Shown here in pieces: positions 36,326-44,458 of a stretch of 64,000 nt of DNA. This stretch comes from Nocardioides sp. SR21. GTDB taxonomy: Bacteria; Actinomycetota; Actinomycetes; Propionibacteriales; Nocardioidaceae. The position numbers were made by a program, and so were the translations under genes. The stretch lies in the NCBI RefSeq assembly GCF_022761125.1, contig NZ_JAKWJR010000010.1, positions 62,001 to 126,000 on the forward strand. Direction: 5' to 3'. Each line of letters starts with the position of its first letter. The stretch's first letter is position 1. The notes under the pieces are model-generated. The model was not told where the DNA came from. It did no database searches and saw only the letters and a list, made by a program, of their open reading frames with translations.

Positions 36326-36999
36326 ACCAGCAGGCACAGGCGCTCCTCCTCGTCGTGGTCGGCGCGTTCGCGATCCGGCTCGGCTGGACCGACGAGCACC
36401 TCGTCTACGTCCGCGACTGGGTGCGGTGGCCGCTCATGGCCGCCGGCCTGGTGCTCCTCGCGCTCGCGGCCGGACTCGTGCTCTCCCAGCACCAGGAGCA
36501 GGCCGCGCCGCGGACGGCCTGGCTGCTCTTCGCGCCGTTCGTGGTGCTGCTGCTCGTGAGCCCGCCGCCGCTCGGCGCGGACTTCGCGGAGCGGACCGCC
36601 AGCACGCCGTACCGCGACCCGGGCCGCGCCGTGTCGGGCCTGCGCCCGCTCCCGGACGGCGACCCGGTCCGGCTGGACGTCGCCGACTTCTACGTCCGGG
36701 CGCGGTACGACGCGGGCGCGAGCCTGGTCGGCCGCCGGGTCGAGCTGACCGGGTTCGTGAGCCACGACCCCGACGGCGCCTGGTACGTCACGCGCTTCCA
36801 GATCGCCTGCTGCGCGGCGGACGCCGTCGCCGTGCGGGTGCGCGTCGACGGCTCCGAGTGGTCACCCGCCCGCGACGTCTGGGTGAACGTGGTCGGGACG
36901 TGGGTCGACGGGAGCGGGGTCACGCGACGCTCGGCCGCACCGGCGATCGACGCCGAGAGCGTCGAGCCGACCGACGTCCCGCGCCATCCCTACGAGTGA
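36322..36999 (+). CDS. TIGR03943 / DUF1980-family membrane protein
   Basis: A 225-residue protein with two to three N-terminal helices (QALLLVVVGAFAIRLGW, PLMAAGLVLLALAAGLVL, LLFAPFVVLLLV) and a soluble C-terminal beta-rich domain with VELTGFVSH, ITRF-like VTRFQIACCAADA and VWVNVVGTW. The CC pair and the family pattern identify the partner of DUF318 permeases, thought to act in zinc uptake under Zur. The GTG overlaps the permease stop. Its 3' end overlaps the YibE/F gene by 10 bp in convergent orientation. Confidence 0.88.
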   Translation: MNQQAQALLLVVVGAFAIRLGWTDEHLVYVRDWVRWPLMAAGLVLLALAAGLVLSQHQEQAAPRTAWLLFAPFVVLLLVSPPPLGADFAERTASTPYRDPGRAVSGLRPLPDGDPVRLDVADFYVRARYDAGASLVGRRVELTGFVSHDPDGAWYVTRFQIACCAADAVAVRVRVDGSEWSPARDVWVNVVGTWVDGSGVTRRSAAPAIDAESVEPTDVPRHPYE

Positions 37000-38198
37000 G
37001 ACGGGCCGGGCATCACCAGGGTGGCGATGCCGGTCGTGAGGGGTACGGCGAGGACCAGCCCGATGCTGCTGGCCATCGTGCGCACCAGCTCCTGGGTGAT
37101 CTCCTCGGTCGAGAGCAGGTCGGCGACCGGGAGCCCGTACAGCTGCAGCAGCATCAGCACGGTCAGCGCGGTGCCGGCGTACGCGAAGACGATCGTGTAG
37201 ATCGTGGAGGCGATGTGGTCGCGGCCGATCCGCATCCCACTGGCGAACACCTCGAGCCGCCCGGCGGTCGGCGCCGCGGCCCGGATCTCCCACACCGACG
37301 ACGCCTGGGTGATCGTGACGTCGTTGAGGACGCCGAGCCCGGCGACGACGATCGCGCAGGCGAACAGGCTCTGGAAGTCGAGGTCCCCGGCGATCGACGA
37401 GAGCAGGGCACCGCCCTCGTCGGCGATGCCGGTGACCCGGCCGGCCGACGTGGCGAGCACGCCGATGCCGGCGGTCAGGACCACGCCCGCGAGAGTGCCC
37501 GCCAGCGCTGCCGACGTACGCACCGAGAAGCCGTGGGTCGTGTAGAGGACGACGAACATGATCGCGGCGGACCCGACCAGGCCGACCGCGAGGCCGGAGG
37601 AGCCGGTGACCAGCGCGGGCAGCATGAACTTCCAGATGACCAGGCCGCTGAACGCCAGCCCGAACAGCGCGAACAGCCCACGCCAGCGCGCGACCACCAG
37701 CACCAGCACGACGAAAGCGACGAACAGCAGGAGGAGCGTCCCGCTGCGGACCGTGCCGAAGTAGGAGTACGACGGGTCCGCACCCTCGGCGCCGGGGCTG
37801 CGCAGCAGCTTGATGGTGTCGCCCGCCGCGAGTCCGGAGGTGCTCACCTCGGGCGGCACCGACACGGTCGCCGGGTCGCCCTTGCCGGCGCCCTCGTCGA
37901 CGGTGACCACGACGTTGCCGCAGTCCTCCTGCATGCTGCCCGGGCCGTCGCAGGCGGGCTGCACCTCCTCGACCGTCGCGGTCGGGAAGGTGACGCCGGG
38001 GGCGGCGAAGTTGACCCGGTCGGCGACCTCGGCGACCTCGTCGCCGTCCGGCCAGAGCAGCAGCAGGCCGATGAGCGTCGCCAGCAGCGAGAGGCCGAGC
38101 GCCCCCAGCAGCACCGTGCGCGGACCGCGCGGCACGACGACGTCGTCACCCCGCCCCGCGCGGTGCGATCCGTGCGAGTGTCCTGCGCCCATGTGCAC
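36990..38198 (-). CDS. YibE/F-family membrane protein
   Basis: A 402-residue protein with about eight helices. An N-terminal histidine-rich segment (MGAGHSHGSHRAGRG) precedes helix 1, and an extracytoplasmic beta domain follows (about residues 60-150). The YibE/F part carries GVLNDVTITQASSVWEIRA and FAYAGTALTVLMLLQLYG. GTG 38198 or ATG 38192 may be the start. The function of the family is unknown; transport has been proposed. The histidines and the neighbouring zinc genes make metal handling possible, but no Zur box is seen upstream. Confidence 0.88.
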   Translation of the reverse strand: MHMGAGHSHGSHRAGRGDDVVVPRGPRTVLLGALGLSLLATLIGLLLLWPDGDEVAEVADRVNFAAPGVTFPTATVEEVQPACDGPGSMQEDCGNVVVTVDEGAGKGDPATVSVPPEVSTSGLAAGDTIKLLRSPGAEGADPSYSYFGTVRSGTLLLLFVAFVVLVLVVARWRGLFALFGLAFSGLVIWKFMLPALVTGSSGLAVGLVGSAAIMFVVLYTTHGFSVRTSAALAGTLAGVVLTAGIGVLATSAGRVTGIADEGGALLSSIAGDLDFQSLFACAIVVAGLGVLNDVTITQASSVWEIRAAAPTAGRLEVFASGMRIGRDHIASTIYTIVFAYAGTALTVLMLLQLYGLPVADLLSTEEITQELVRTMASSIGLVLAVPLTTGIATLVMPGPSHS

Positions 38199-38240
38199 AT
38201 CGTTCCGTAGGCATGGACGAAGGGCTCATCACGGGTTATC

Positions 38241-38254
38241 GTTTGGATGCGAAC
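38241..38254. promoter_or_regulatory. Regulon operator site 1 (GTTTGG-AT-GCGAAC)
   Basis: A 14-bp imperfect inverted repeat 24 bp before the ATG of the VanB-type reductase, flanked as TC...GA. It is one of seven copies of GTTTGG-NN-CCRAAC in the window, all in promoters of catabolic genes. Confidence 0.6.
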
Positions 38255-38278
38255 GACTACCGAGCGAGTGGGACACCG

Positions 38279-39256
38279 ATGACGCAGAGCGCAGCACCCC
38301 TGATGAGCGAGTTCGAGGCCGACGCCGTGGTCGCAGCAGCCGAGACCGTCGCCGACGACGTGGTCCTGCTGACCCTCCGGCCCGCCGACCAGGCGCACCT
38401 GCCGGCCTGGACGCCCGGCGCCCACCTCGACCTGATCCTCGGCGACGGCTCCGGCGAGGTCGTGCGGCAGTACTCCCTCTGCGGCAGCCCCGCGACCCGC
38501 GACAGCTACCAGGTCGCCGTACTGCGGACGCCCGACAGCCGCGGTGGCTCCGAGGCCGTGCACCGCCTCGCCGAGGGCGACCGGCTGCGGATCCGCGGCC
38601 CGCGCAACCACTTCCCGCTCGTCAGCAGCCCGCGCTACGTCTTCGTGGCCGGCGGCATCGGCATCACCCCGATGATCCCGATGATCGAGGAGGCCGACGC
38701 CGCGGGCGCCGACTGGGTCCTCCACTACGGCGGCCGCTCGTCGGACTCGATGGCGTTCCGCGAGCTCCTCACCAAGTACGGCGACCGCGTGCACCTCGTG
38801 CCGCAGGACCAGACCGGTCTGCTCGACCTCGAGGCCGTGCTCGGGACGCCTGCGCCCCAGACGCTCGTCTACTGCTGCGGGCCCGAGCCGCTGCTGCGCG
38901 CGGTCGAGGAGCGCTGCCACGCCTGGCCCTCGAACTCGCTGCACCTGGAGCGCTTCACGCCGAAGGAGCGCGCCGACGACGGCGACGACGCGGCGTTCGA
39001 GGTCGTGCTGCAGCGCTCGGGCCTCACGATCCAGGTGCCGCCCGGCACGTCGGTGTTCGACTCGATGCGCGACGCAGGCGTCAGCGTCCTCGGCTCCTGC
39101 CTCGAGGGCATCTGCGGGACCTGCGAGCAGACCGTGCTCGAGGGCGACGTCGACCACCGCGACTCCGTGCTCGACGAGGACGAGCAGGCGTCGAACGAGT
39201 GCATGATGGTGTGCGTCTCGCGGGCGCGCGGCCCGCGCCTGGTGCTGGACGCCTGA
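38279..39256 (+). CDS. VanB-type reductase (FMN/NAD plus [2Fe-2S] ferredoxin)
   Basis: A 325-residue single-component electron-transfer protein of the phthalate-dioxygenase-reductase class. The flavin-binding RQYS is at 63-66, the nicotinamide site GGIGITP at 125-131, and a C-terminal plant-type ferredoxin has Cys274, Cys279, Cys282 and Cys312, all present. It passes electrons from NAD(P)H to an oxygenase. The ATG at 38279 follows GTGGGAC. It precedes the Rieske-like gene by 9 bp. Because that protein's cluster site is damaged, the reductase may instead or also serve the P450 in the same putative regulon. Confidence 0.92.
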   Translation: MTQSAAPLMSEFEADAVVAAAETVADDVVLLTLRPADQAHLPAWTPGAHLDLILGDGSGEVVRQYSLCGSPATRDSYQVAVLRTPDSRGGSEAVHRLAEGDRLRIRGPRNHFPLVSSPRYVFVAGGIGITPMIPMIEEADAAGADWVLHYGGRSSDSMAFRELLTKYGDRVHLVPQDQTGLLDLEAVLGTPAPQTLVYCCGPEPLLRAVEERCHAWPSNSLHLERFTPKERADDGDDAAFEVVLQRSGLTIQVPPGTSVFDSMRDAGVSVLGSCLEGICGTCEQTVLEGDVDHRDSVLDEDEQASNECMMVCVSRARGPRLVLDA

Positions 39257-39265
39257 GGAGGAGCG

Positions 39266-40285
39266 ATGAGCATCCCTCGCAACGCCTGGTACCCGATCGC
39301 CGCCTCCGAGGAGGTCGGCCGCGCACCGATCGCGCGCCGCGTCCTCGACGTACCCGTCGTCCTCTACCGCACCACCTCCGGCGAGCCGGTCGCGCTCGAG
39401 GACCGGTGCGCCCACCGGCCGGTGCGGCTCAGCGACGGCGTGCTCGAGGGCGACCTGATCCGCTCGACGTACACCGGCTTCACCTACGACCCCGCCGGCC
39501 GCTGCGTCTCGGTGCCCACGCAGGACCATGTGCCGTACGGCGCCGCCGTGCGCTGCTTCCCGGTGCAGGACGACGGCAGCTTCGTCTGGGTGTGGGCCGG
39601 CGAGACCGGTCTCGCCGCGCTGCGCACGCCGCCGGACACCGCGCTGCTGCGCGACGCCGGGTGGACGACGTTCGGCGGATCGCTGGACACCGCGGCCGGG
39701 ATCGGGCTGCTGCTCGACAACTTCTGCGACATCACCCACGTCGCCCAGCTCGACCAGGACATCGCGCCGCCGGCGCTGACCGCCGGCCCGACCCCGCCGC
39801 TCGAGGTCGAGGTCAGCGAGACGACCGTGCGGTTCTGGCGCCGCTTCGACGCGTCGCCGCTCGCGCCCTGGAACGCCCAGGTGCTCGAGCTCCCCGAGGA
39901 CGCCGAGCACGAGCAGGTCGAGGAGGGCGAGTTCGTCGGCCCCGGCTACTGGGTCGACCGCTGGACGGTCGAGGTCAAGGGCCACGACGACCGCGACGGC
40001 CAGCACGTCTTCGTGTTCAGCCACGCGCTGACGCCCCTGTCGGCCACTCGCACCCGCCACATCTGGCGGGTCAGCCGGAACTTCGCCAGCAGCGCCGCGG
40101 CCGACGGCACCCTCACCCCGCTCTTCGAGGCCTACTACGCCCGCGTCGGCGAGGTGCTGGAGCAGATGCAGAGCATCCTCGACGAGGAGGGCCCGCGCCC
40201 CGAGGTCGCCGTCGCCGCCGACGCCGCCGTCAGCCACGTACGCCGGATCGTGCAGCGGATGGTCGCCGACGAGCTCGGCGGCTGA
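39266..40285 (+). CDS. VanA-like Rieske oxygenase homologue with degenerate metal sites
   Basis: A 339-residue homologue of vanillate demethylase/dicamba-monooxygenase alpha subunits. The N-terminal Rieske domain keeps the first ligand pair (Cys48-A-His50) but the second, normally C-x-Y-H-G, reads STYTG, so Cys is Ser67 and His is Thr70. In the catalytic domain DNFCDITHVAQLD has His158, but Asp163 stands where the family has the second iron His. It is not truncated and codon use is normal. It may have lost Rieske chemistry or use another metal arrangement. It is paired with a VanB reductase 9 bp upstream. Confidence 0.85.
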   Translation: MSIPRNAWYPIAASEEVGRAPIARRVLDVPVVLYRTTSGEPVALEDRCAHRPVRLSDGVLEGDLIRSTYTGFTYDPAGRCVSVPTQDHVPYGAAVRCFPVQDDGSFVWVWAGETGLAALRTPPDTALLRDAGWTTFGGSLDTAAGIGLLLDNFCDITHVAQLDQDIAPPALTAGPTPPLEVEVSETTVRFWRRFDASPLAPWNAQVLELPEDAEHEQVEEGEFVGPGYWVDRWTVEVKGHDDRDGQHVFVFSHALTPLSATRTRHIWRVSRNFASSAAADGTLTPLFEAYYARVGEVLEQMQSILDEEGPRPEVAVAADAAVSHVRRIVQRMVADELGG

Positions 40286-40368
40286 CTCGCTCCTCGGTTT
40301 GGCGGAGGTCGCGAACGGACACAGTCTCGTCAGTAGGTCCGGGGACAGACCTTTCGAGGAGACGAATC

Positions 40369-40608
40369 ATGGGTTACGGCGTCGGCATCTTCCTGCTTGC
40401 TCTCGGCCTGATCCTGGCGCTGGCCGTCCAGGACTCGGTCAGTGGCGTGGACCTGACGATGGTCGGCTGGATCCTGGCTGCGGTCGGCGTCCTCGCATTG
40501 GTGCTGACGGCGGTCACGCTCAGCCGTCGCAACGCCGCCCAGGTGCGGTCGACGACGACGCACGCGGACGGCCGGCAGACGGTGCGTGAGACCCGCTCGG
40601 ACATCTGA
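40369..40608 (+). CDS. Small two-helix membrane protein (DUF6458-like)
   Basis: A 79-residue protein with two helices (GIFLLALGLILALAV and MVGWILAAVGVLALVLTAVTL) joined by a short polar turn, and a polar C-terminal tail. It resembles small actinobacterial DUF6458 proteins of unknown function. The ATG at 40369 follows GAGGAG. It stands alone between the Rieske-like gene and a small CxxC gene. Confidence 0.85.
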   Translation: MGYGVGIFLLALGLILALAVQDSVSGVDLTMVGWILAAVGVLALVLTAVTLSRRNAAQVRSTTTHADGRQTVRETRSDI

Positions 40609-40615
40609 CGCCGGG

Positions 40616-40756
40616 ATGAGCGTCGACGCGGCGACGGGCGAGGCCGCGGCGCCGGCGCACGAGCACGACTGGCGCCAGCGCGCGGTGCTGTACGAGGACG
40701 GCCGCTCGACCGAGGAGCTCGGGTGCTCCGGGTGCGAGGGCGTGTGGTTCCGGTGA
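40616..40756 (+). CDS. 46-residue CxxC protein
   Basis: A short open frame from ATG 40616 to TGA 40756 encoding 46 residues, ending GRSTEELGCSGCEGVWFR. A single CxxC pair could bind zinc as a dimer or be redox-active. It lies 7 bp after the DUF6458-like gene and ends one base before the convergent LLM gene. The ribosome-binding site is weak (CCGGG). I do not recognise it; coding is supported by the frame, spacing and composition only. Confidence 0.5.
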   Translation: MSVDAATGEAAAPAHEHDWRQRAVLYEDGRSTEELGCSGCEGVWFR

Positions 40757-41695
40757 TCAGCCGGCGATCGCCTCGGCCCGGCGCATCACGTCGCGCAGGA
40801 ACGCCGGGAGCTCGTCGACCGAGTCGATGAACTGCGACGGCTTCACGCAGAACGTCGTGAACCCCTGCTCGAGCTGCTCCGCGATCGGCGCCATCGCGGC
40901 GCCGAGGTCGGCGACGGAGTCGTCGTCAGCGAACGTCGCGCGGGTGCCGCCGACCATCTCGATCTCGCCGGGGTCACGGCCGGCGTCGAGCAGGCCGCTG
41001 CGCAGCATCGCGAGGTCGTCGGGCGTCGGCGTGCCGAACGGGTGGAAGCCGTGGCCGTAGCGGACCAGCCGCTCCAGCACCGGTCCGTGCACGTGCTGCC
41101 CACCGAACCACAGCCGCGGCCCTTCCGGGCGGAACGCCTTCGGCTCCAGGTAGACGTCGGTGAAGTCGAAGAACTCGCCGTGGAAGCTGGCCGGGCTCTC
41201 CCGCCACACCAGGTCCAGCACGGCGAGCTGCTCGTCGAGGATCCGGCCGCGCTTGCCGAACGGCACCCCGAGCGCGGCGTACTCGTCGCGGCTCCAGCTG
41301 ACACCGGGCTGTACGACGAGCCGCCCCTGCGACAGCAGGTCGAGGGTGCCGAGCTCGCGGGCGAGCAGCAGCGGGTGCCGCAACGGCGCCAACACGGCAC
41401 TGGCGACGAGCCGAAGTCGCGACGTCGCGGACGCGATCGCGCTCAACAGCAGCAACGAGCTCGGCCACGGCGTCGCGGGGTCCTGGTTCCCAGGAGCGGC
41501 GTACGCCCGCGGGTTGGTCATGATCCCGTGCGCGCCGGCGTCCGGGCCGAGTACGACGTGCTCGCTCAGCATCACCGAGTCGAACCCGGCGTCCTCGGCC
41601 TCGCGCGACCACCGCACCAGCTCCGGGAGGTCCCGCCCCGAAGCCAGCGTCCAGTTCTCACTGAGGATCAGCAGCATCCTCGGGGCGGCGGCCAT
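40757..41695 (-). CDS. LLM-class F420-dependent (luciferase-like) oxidoreductase
   Basis: A 312-residue TIM-barrel protein of the bacterial luciferase-like/F420 family. MLLILSENWTLASGRDLPELVRWSREAEDAGFDSVMLSEHVV opens the barrel, and ARELGTLDLLSQGRLVVQPGVSWSRDEYAALG is the family core. The cofactor is F420 or FMN. It is the third gene of the glutamine-synthetase-like/P450/LLM operon, its ATG sharing one base with the P450 stop. It probably oxidises or reduces an intermediate of that pathway. Confidence 0.9.
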   Translation of the reverse strand: MAAAPRMLLILSENWTLASGRDLPELVRWSREAEDAGFDSVMLSEHVVLGPDAGAHGIMTNPRAYAAPGNQDPATPWPSSLLLLSAIASATSRLRLVASAVLAPLRHPLLLARELGTLDLLSQGRLVVQPGVSWSRDEYAALGVPFGKRGRILDEQLAVLDLVWRESPASFHGEFFDFTDVYLEPKAFRPEGPRLWFGGQHVHGPVLERLVRYGHGFHPFGTPTPDDLAMLRSGLLDAGRDPGEIEMVGGTRATFADDDSVADLGAAMAPIAEQLEQGFTTFCVKPSQFIDSVDELPAFLRDVMRRAEAIAG

Positions 41696-42972
41696 CAGGC
41701 GGCGGTGATCTTGACGGGGAAGCCCTTGATGCCGTTGACGAAGTTGCTGCGGATGCGGCGTACGTCGCCGGCGAGCTCGATGTCGGCGAGCCGCGGCAGC
41801 AGCTCCTCGAACATCAGCCGGACCTCGAGGCGGGCCAGGGCGTTGCCCAGGCAGAGGTGCGGGCTGCCCTTGCCGAACGTCATGTGGTCGACGTTGATGC
41901 GGGTGACGTCGATCGAGTACGGGTCCTCGAAGACCGACTCGTCGCGGTTGCCGGAGGCGAACCACATGACGACCTTCTGGCCCTCCTTGATGTCCTTGCC
42001 CCCGATCTCGAGGTCGCGGGTCGCCGTACGCCGGAAGTGGTAGACCGGGTTCGCCCAGCGCAGCAGCTCCTCGACCGCCGTCGGCAGCAGCTCCGGCTTG
42101 TCCTGCAGGATCCGCATCTGGTCGCGCTGCTCCATCAGGCCGAGCATCGAGTTGCTGATCGCGTGCCGGGTGGTCTCGTTGCCGGCGATGACCAGCAGCG
42201 AGAAGTAGTTGTTGAAGTCCTGCTGGCTCAGCGGGATCCCGTCCTCGGGCATCCGGTTGGCGAGGATCGACACCAGGTCGGTGCCGTCGCCGCCGACGCG
42301 GGCGCGGCGCAGGTCGTTGCCGTAGTCCCAGACGTCCTGGACCGTGGGCGAGCGGAACGGCAGGTGCCGGTACTGCTCCGACTCCTCGGCGTCCAGCAGC
42401 ACCTTGGCGTAGTCGGGGTCGGAGTTCGCGACCATCTCGTTGCCCCAGGCGATCAGCTGGCCGGTGTCCTCACCGGGTACGTCGAGCAGCCGCGCGAGCA
42501 CCTGGATCGGGAAGTCGGCGCTGATCATCTTCACGAAGTCGATCTCGCCGCCGTTGTCGGCTGCGGCCGCGAACGCGCGGTCCACGGTCTGCTTGGTCAG
42601 CTCGCGCAGGAAGCTCTCGTAGTTCTTCATCAGGTTGCGCGGCGTGAACTCGCGGTGGATCAGCCGGCGCAGCGCCTGGTGGCGCGGCCCGTCGGTCTCG
42701 AGCAGCGAGCGGCGGAAGTCGCGCAGGTCGTCGTCGACGTCCTCGAGGTTCACGAACCGCTCGGACGTGAACGACTCCGAGTCGCGGCCGACGTTCCAGA
42801 TGTCGTCGTACTTCGTGATGGCCCAGAAGCCGGTGCCGTCCTTCTCGTCGGTCCAGTGGACCGGGTCCTCGGCGCGGAGGGTGTCGAGCTGCGAGAAGCC
42901 ACGCAGGTCGGCGAAGCCGTCGATGTCGGAGAGGTCGACCTCGGACAGCGGAACGGGTGCATGACGGGGCAT
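41695..42972 (-). CDS. Cytochrome P450
   Basis: A 425-residue soluble bacterial P450. The I-helix motif is AGNETTR (263-269), ExxR is Glu302-Arg305, the heme loop is FGKGSPHLCLGNA with Cys374, and HFRRTATRD precedes the meander. No membrane anchor is present. It would hydroxylate or N-dealkylate the operon's substrate. No ferredoxin gene is adjacent, so electrons must come from elsewhere; the VanB-type reductase under the same type of operator is a candidate. It is the second gene, 11 bp after the glutamine-synthetase-like gene. Confidence 0.94.
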   Translation of the reverse strand: MPRHAPVPLSEVDLSDIDGFADLRGFSQLDTLRAEDPVHWTDEKDGTGFWAITKYDDIWNVGRDSESFTSERFVNLEDVDDDLRDFRRSLLETDGPRHQALRRLIHREFTPRNLMKNYESFLRELTKQTVDRAFAAAADNGGEIDFVKMISADFPIQVLARLLDVPGEDTGQLIAWGNEMVANSDPDYAKVLLDAEESEQYRHLPFRSPTVQDVWDYGNDLRRARVGGDGTDLVSILANRMPEDGIPLSQQDFNNYFSLLVIAGNETTRHAISNSMLGLMEQRDQMRILQDKPELLPTAVEELLRWANPVYHFRRTATRDLEIGGKDIKEGQKVVMWFASGNRDESVFEDPYSIDVTRINVDHMTFGKGSPHLCLGNALARLEVRLMFEELLPRLADIELAGDVRRIRSNFVNGIKGFPVKITAA

Positions 42973-42983
42973 GGGAGGTCTCC

Positions 42984-44336
42984 TCAGATGTGGTACGTGT
43001 ACTCGTGGAACTCCCAGTCGGTGATCCACGTCCGGAACCGCTCGACCTCGTCGCGCTTGTAGGCGAGGAAGGCGTTGACCAGCGGCTCGCCCAGCAGGTC
43101 GGCGAGCTCCTTGTCCTGCTCGAGGGCGTCGAGTGCCTCGGAGAGCGACTGGGGCAGCTTCTCCGACTTGGTGTCGTCGTACCCGTAGCCGACCAGCGGC
43201 TCGGGCGGCTCGATCTTGTTGCGGATGCCGAGCAGCGCGGCGGCGAGCATCGAGGCGACCGCGAGGTAGGAGTTCGCGCTCGCGTCGCCGAGGCGCAGCT
43301 CGAGGCGGGTGCCGGAGCCGCGCTCCGGGGGGATGCGGACCATCGCGCTGCGGTTGTCGAGGCCCCAGTCGATCAGCCACGGCGCGAGGGTGTCGGGCCC
43401 GAACCGCTTGTAGGAGTTGATGGTCGGGTTCGACAGCGCCGCGATCGCCGGGGCGTGCGCGAGGATGCCGCCGATCGCGTGCCGCGCCAGCGGCGAGAGG
43501 CCGTGCGGGTCGGACGGGTCGTGGAACAGCGGGGTGCCGTCGGCGTCCGCGATCGAGAAGTGCAGGTGGTAGCCCGAGCCGCCCTCGTCGTTGAACGGCT
43601 TCGGCATGAACGTCGCGAGCTGGCCGCGGCGGCGGGCGAGCTCCTTGATCGCGTCCTTGAAGCGGTGCGCGCGGTCGGCGGCGTCGAGCGCCTCGCTGTG
43701 CCAGAGATTGATCTCGAACTGGCCGGAGGAGAACTCGTGGTTGGCGGAGATGACGTCGATGCCGTAGTTGCCGAGCTGGCGCAGCGCGTCGAGGAGCACG
43801 TTCTCGGGGTCGCCCTTGAGCCCGGACGTGTAGACGTTGCCGGTGCCCTCGCCGTAGCGCTTCCAGCCGGACGGCGACTCCTTGCTCTCCTCGAGCACGT
43901 AGAACTCGAGCTCCGGGCCGACGACCGGCGTCAGTCCCAGCTCGGTGAACTGCTCGCAGATCTGGCGCAGCACGTAGCGCGGGCTCTCCTGCGACGGCGT
44001 GCCGTCGGGGTTGAAGACGTCGGCGATGCAGTGCGCGACGCCCGGCTCCCACGGCACCGGCAGCAGCGTGTCGAGGTCCGGGAAGGCCTGGACGTCGGGG
44101 AGGCCGGCCGACAGCCCGCCCTCGAAGTCGACGACGCCACCGCGCGGCGTCGTACCGAACACGGAGCGGCAGAACGCCACGCCGCTGCCCACGGTCCGCG
44201 AGAAGCGGTTGACCAGGACGTCGCGGCCGCGGTCCACCCCGATGAGGTCGGCGTAGCCGAGCCGGACGACGTCGATCCCCTGCTCGGTGAGGCGGTCCTG
44301 AGCGGGCTGGAGACCGGAGGTGTCGAAGTGGGTCAC
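42984..44336 (-). CDS. Glutamine-synthetase-like gamma-glutamyl ligase (GlnA3/GlnA4/PuuA type)
   Basis: A 450-residue member of the glutamine synthetase family. Metal and substrate motifs are seen in GPELEFYVLEE, ANHEFSSGQFEIN, PFNDEGGSGYHLHFSI, NPTINSYKRF and IPPERGSGTRLELRLGDASANSYLA. The adenylylation-site motif of housekeeping GlnA is missing, which fits catabolic ligases that join glutamate to amines. The GTG at 44336 follows GGAAGGAA. It is the first gene of the GS-P450-LLM operon. A P450 next to a GS-like gene is also known from mycobacterial cyclic-amine (morpholine/piperidine) clusters, from memory. The amine is not known. Confidence 0.88.
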   Translation of the reverse strand: MTHFDTSGLQPAQDRLTEQGIDVVRLGYADLIGVDRGRDVLVNRFSRTVGSGVAFCRSVFGTTPRGGVVDFEGGLSAGLPDVQAFPDLDTLLPVPWEPGVAHCIADVFNPDGTPSQESPRYVLRQICEQFTELGLTPVVGPELEFYVLEESKESPSGWKRYGEGTGNVYTSGLKGDPENVLLDALRQLGNYGIDVISANHEFSSGQFEINLWHSEALDAADRAHRFKDAIKELARRRGQLATFMPKPFNDEGGSGYHLHFSIADADGTPLFHDPSDPHGLSPLARHAIGGILAHAPAIAALSNPTINSYKRFGPDTLAPWLIDWGLDNRSAMVRIPPERGSGTRLELRLGDASANSYLAVASMLAAALLGIRNKIEPPEPLVGYGYDDTKSEKLPQSLSEALDALEQDKELADLLGEPLVNAFLAYKRDEVERFRTWITDWEFHEYTYHI

Positions 44337-44354
44337 GGCCGTTCCTTCCAAGTC

Positions 44355-44368
44355 GTTTGGATCCGAAC
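44355..44368. promoter_or_regulatory. Regulon operator site 2 (GTTTGG-AT-CCGAAC)
   Basis: A nearly perfect inverted repeat 18 bp upstream of the glutamine-synthetase-like gene's GTG (minus strand). Flanked by TC on the left as at site 1. Confidence 0.7.
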
Positions 44369-44425
44369 AGTAACGCGGTGTGGCCGGGAGCACAAGGCTT
44401 CCCAAGCCGGTCGGTTCGCCGTATC

Positions 44426-44439
44426 GTACGGACCCAAAC
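44426..44439. promoter_or_regulatory. Regulon operator site 3 (GTACGG-AC-CCAAAC)
   Basis: A copy of the element 19 bp before the acetoacetate-decarboxylase-like ATG (plus strand), flanked TC...GA. With site 2 it brackets the divergent promoter, one site per direction. Confidence 0.7.
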
Positions 44440-44458
44440 GACACAAGGAGAGCAGCAG

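Noticed and set aside
39420-39490. Sequencing error as the explanation for the missing Rieske ligands
   Set aside because: Two separate residues differ by whole codons without any frame disturbance, and the iron-site His is also changed 280 bp away. A single error cannot give that, so the change is taken as real but should be confirmed.
40290-40320. GGTTTGGCGGAGGTCGCGAACGG-like match to the GTTTGG operator
   Set aside because: The right arm is at the wrong spacing (10 instead of 2 bp), and it lies after the Rieske-like stop, not in a promoter of the regulon.
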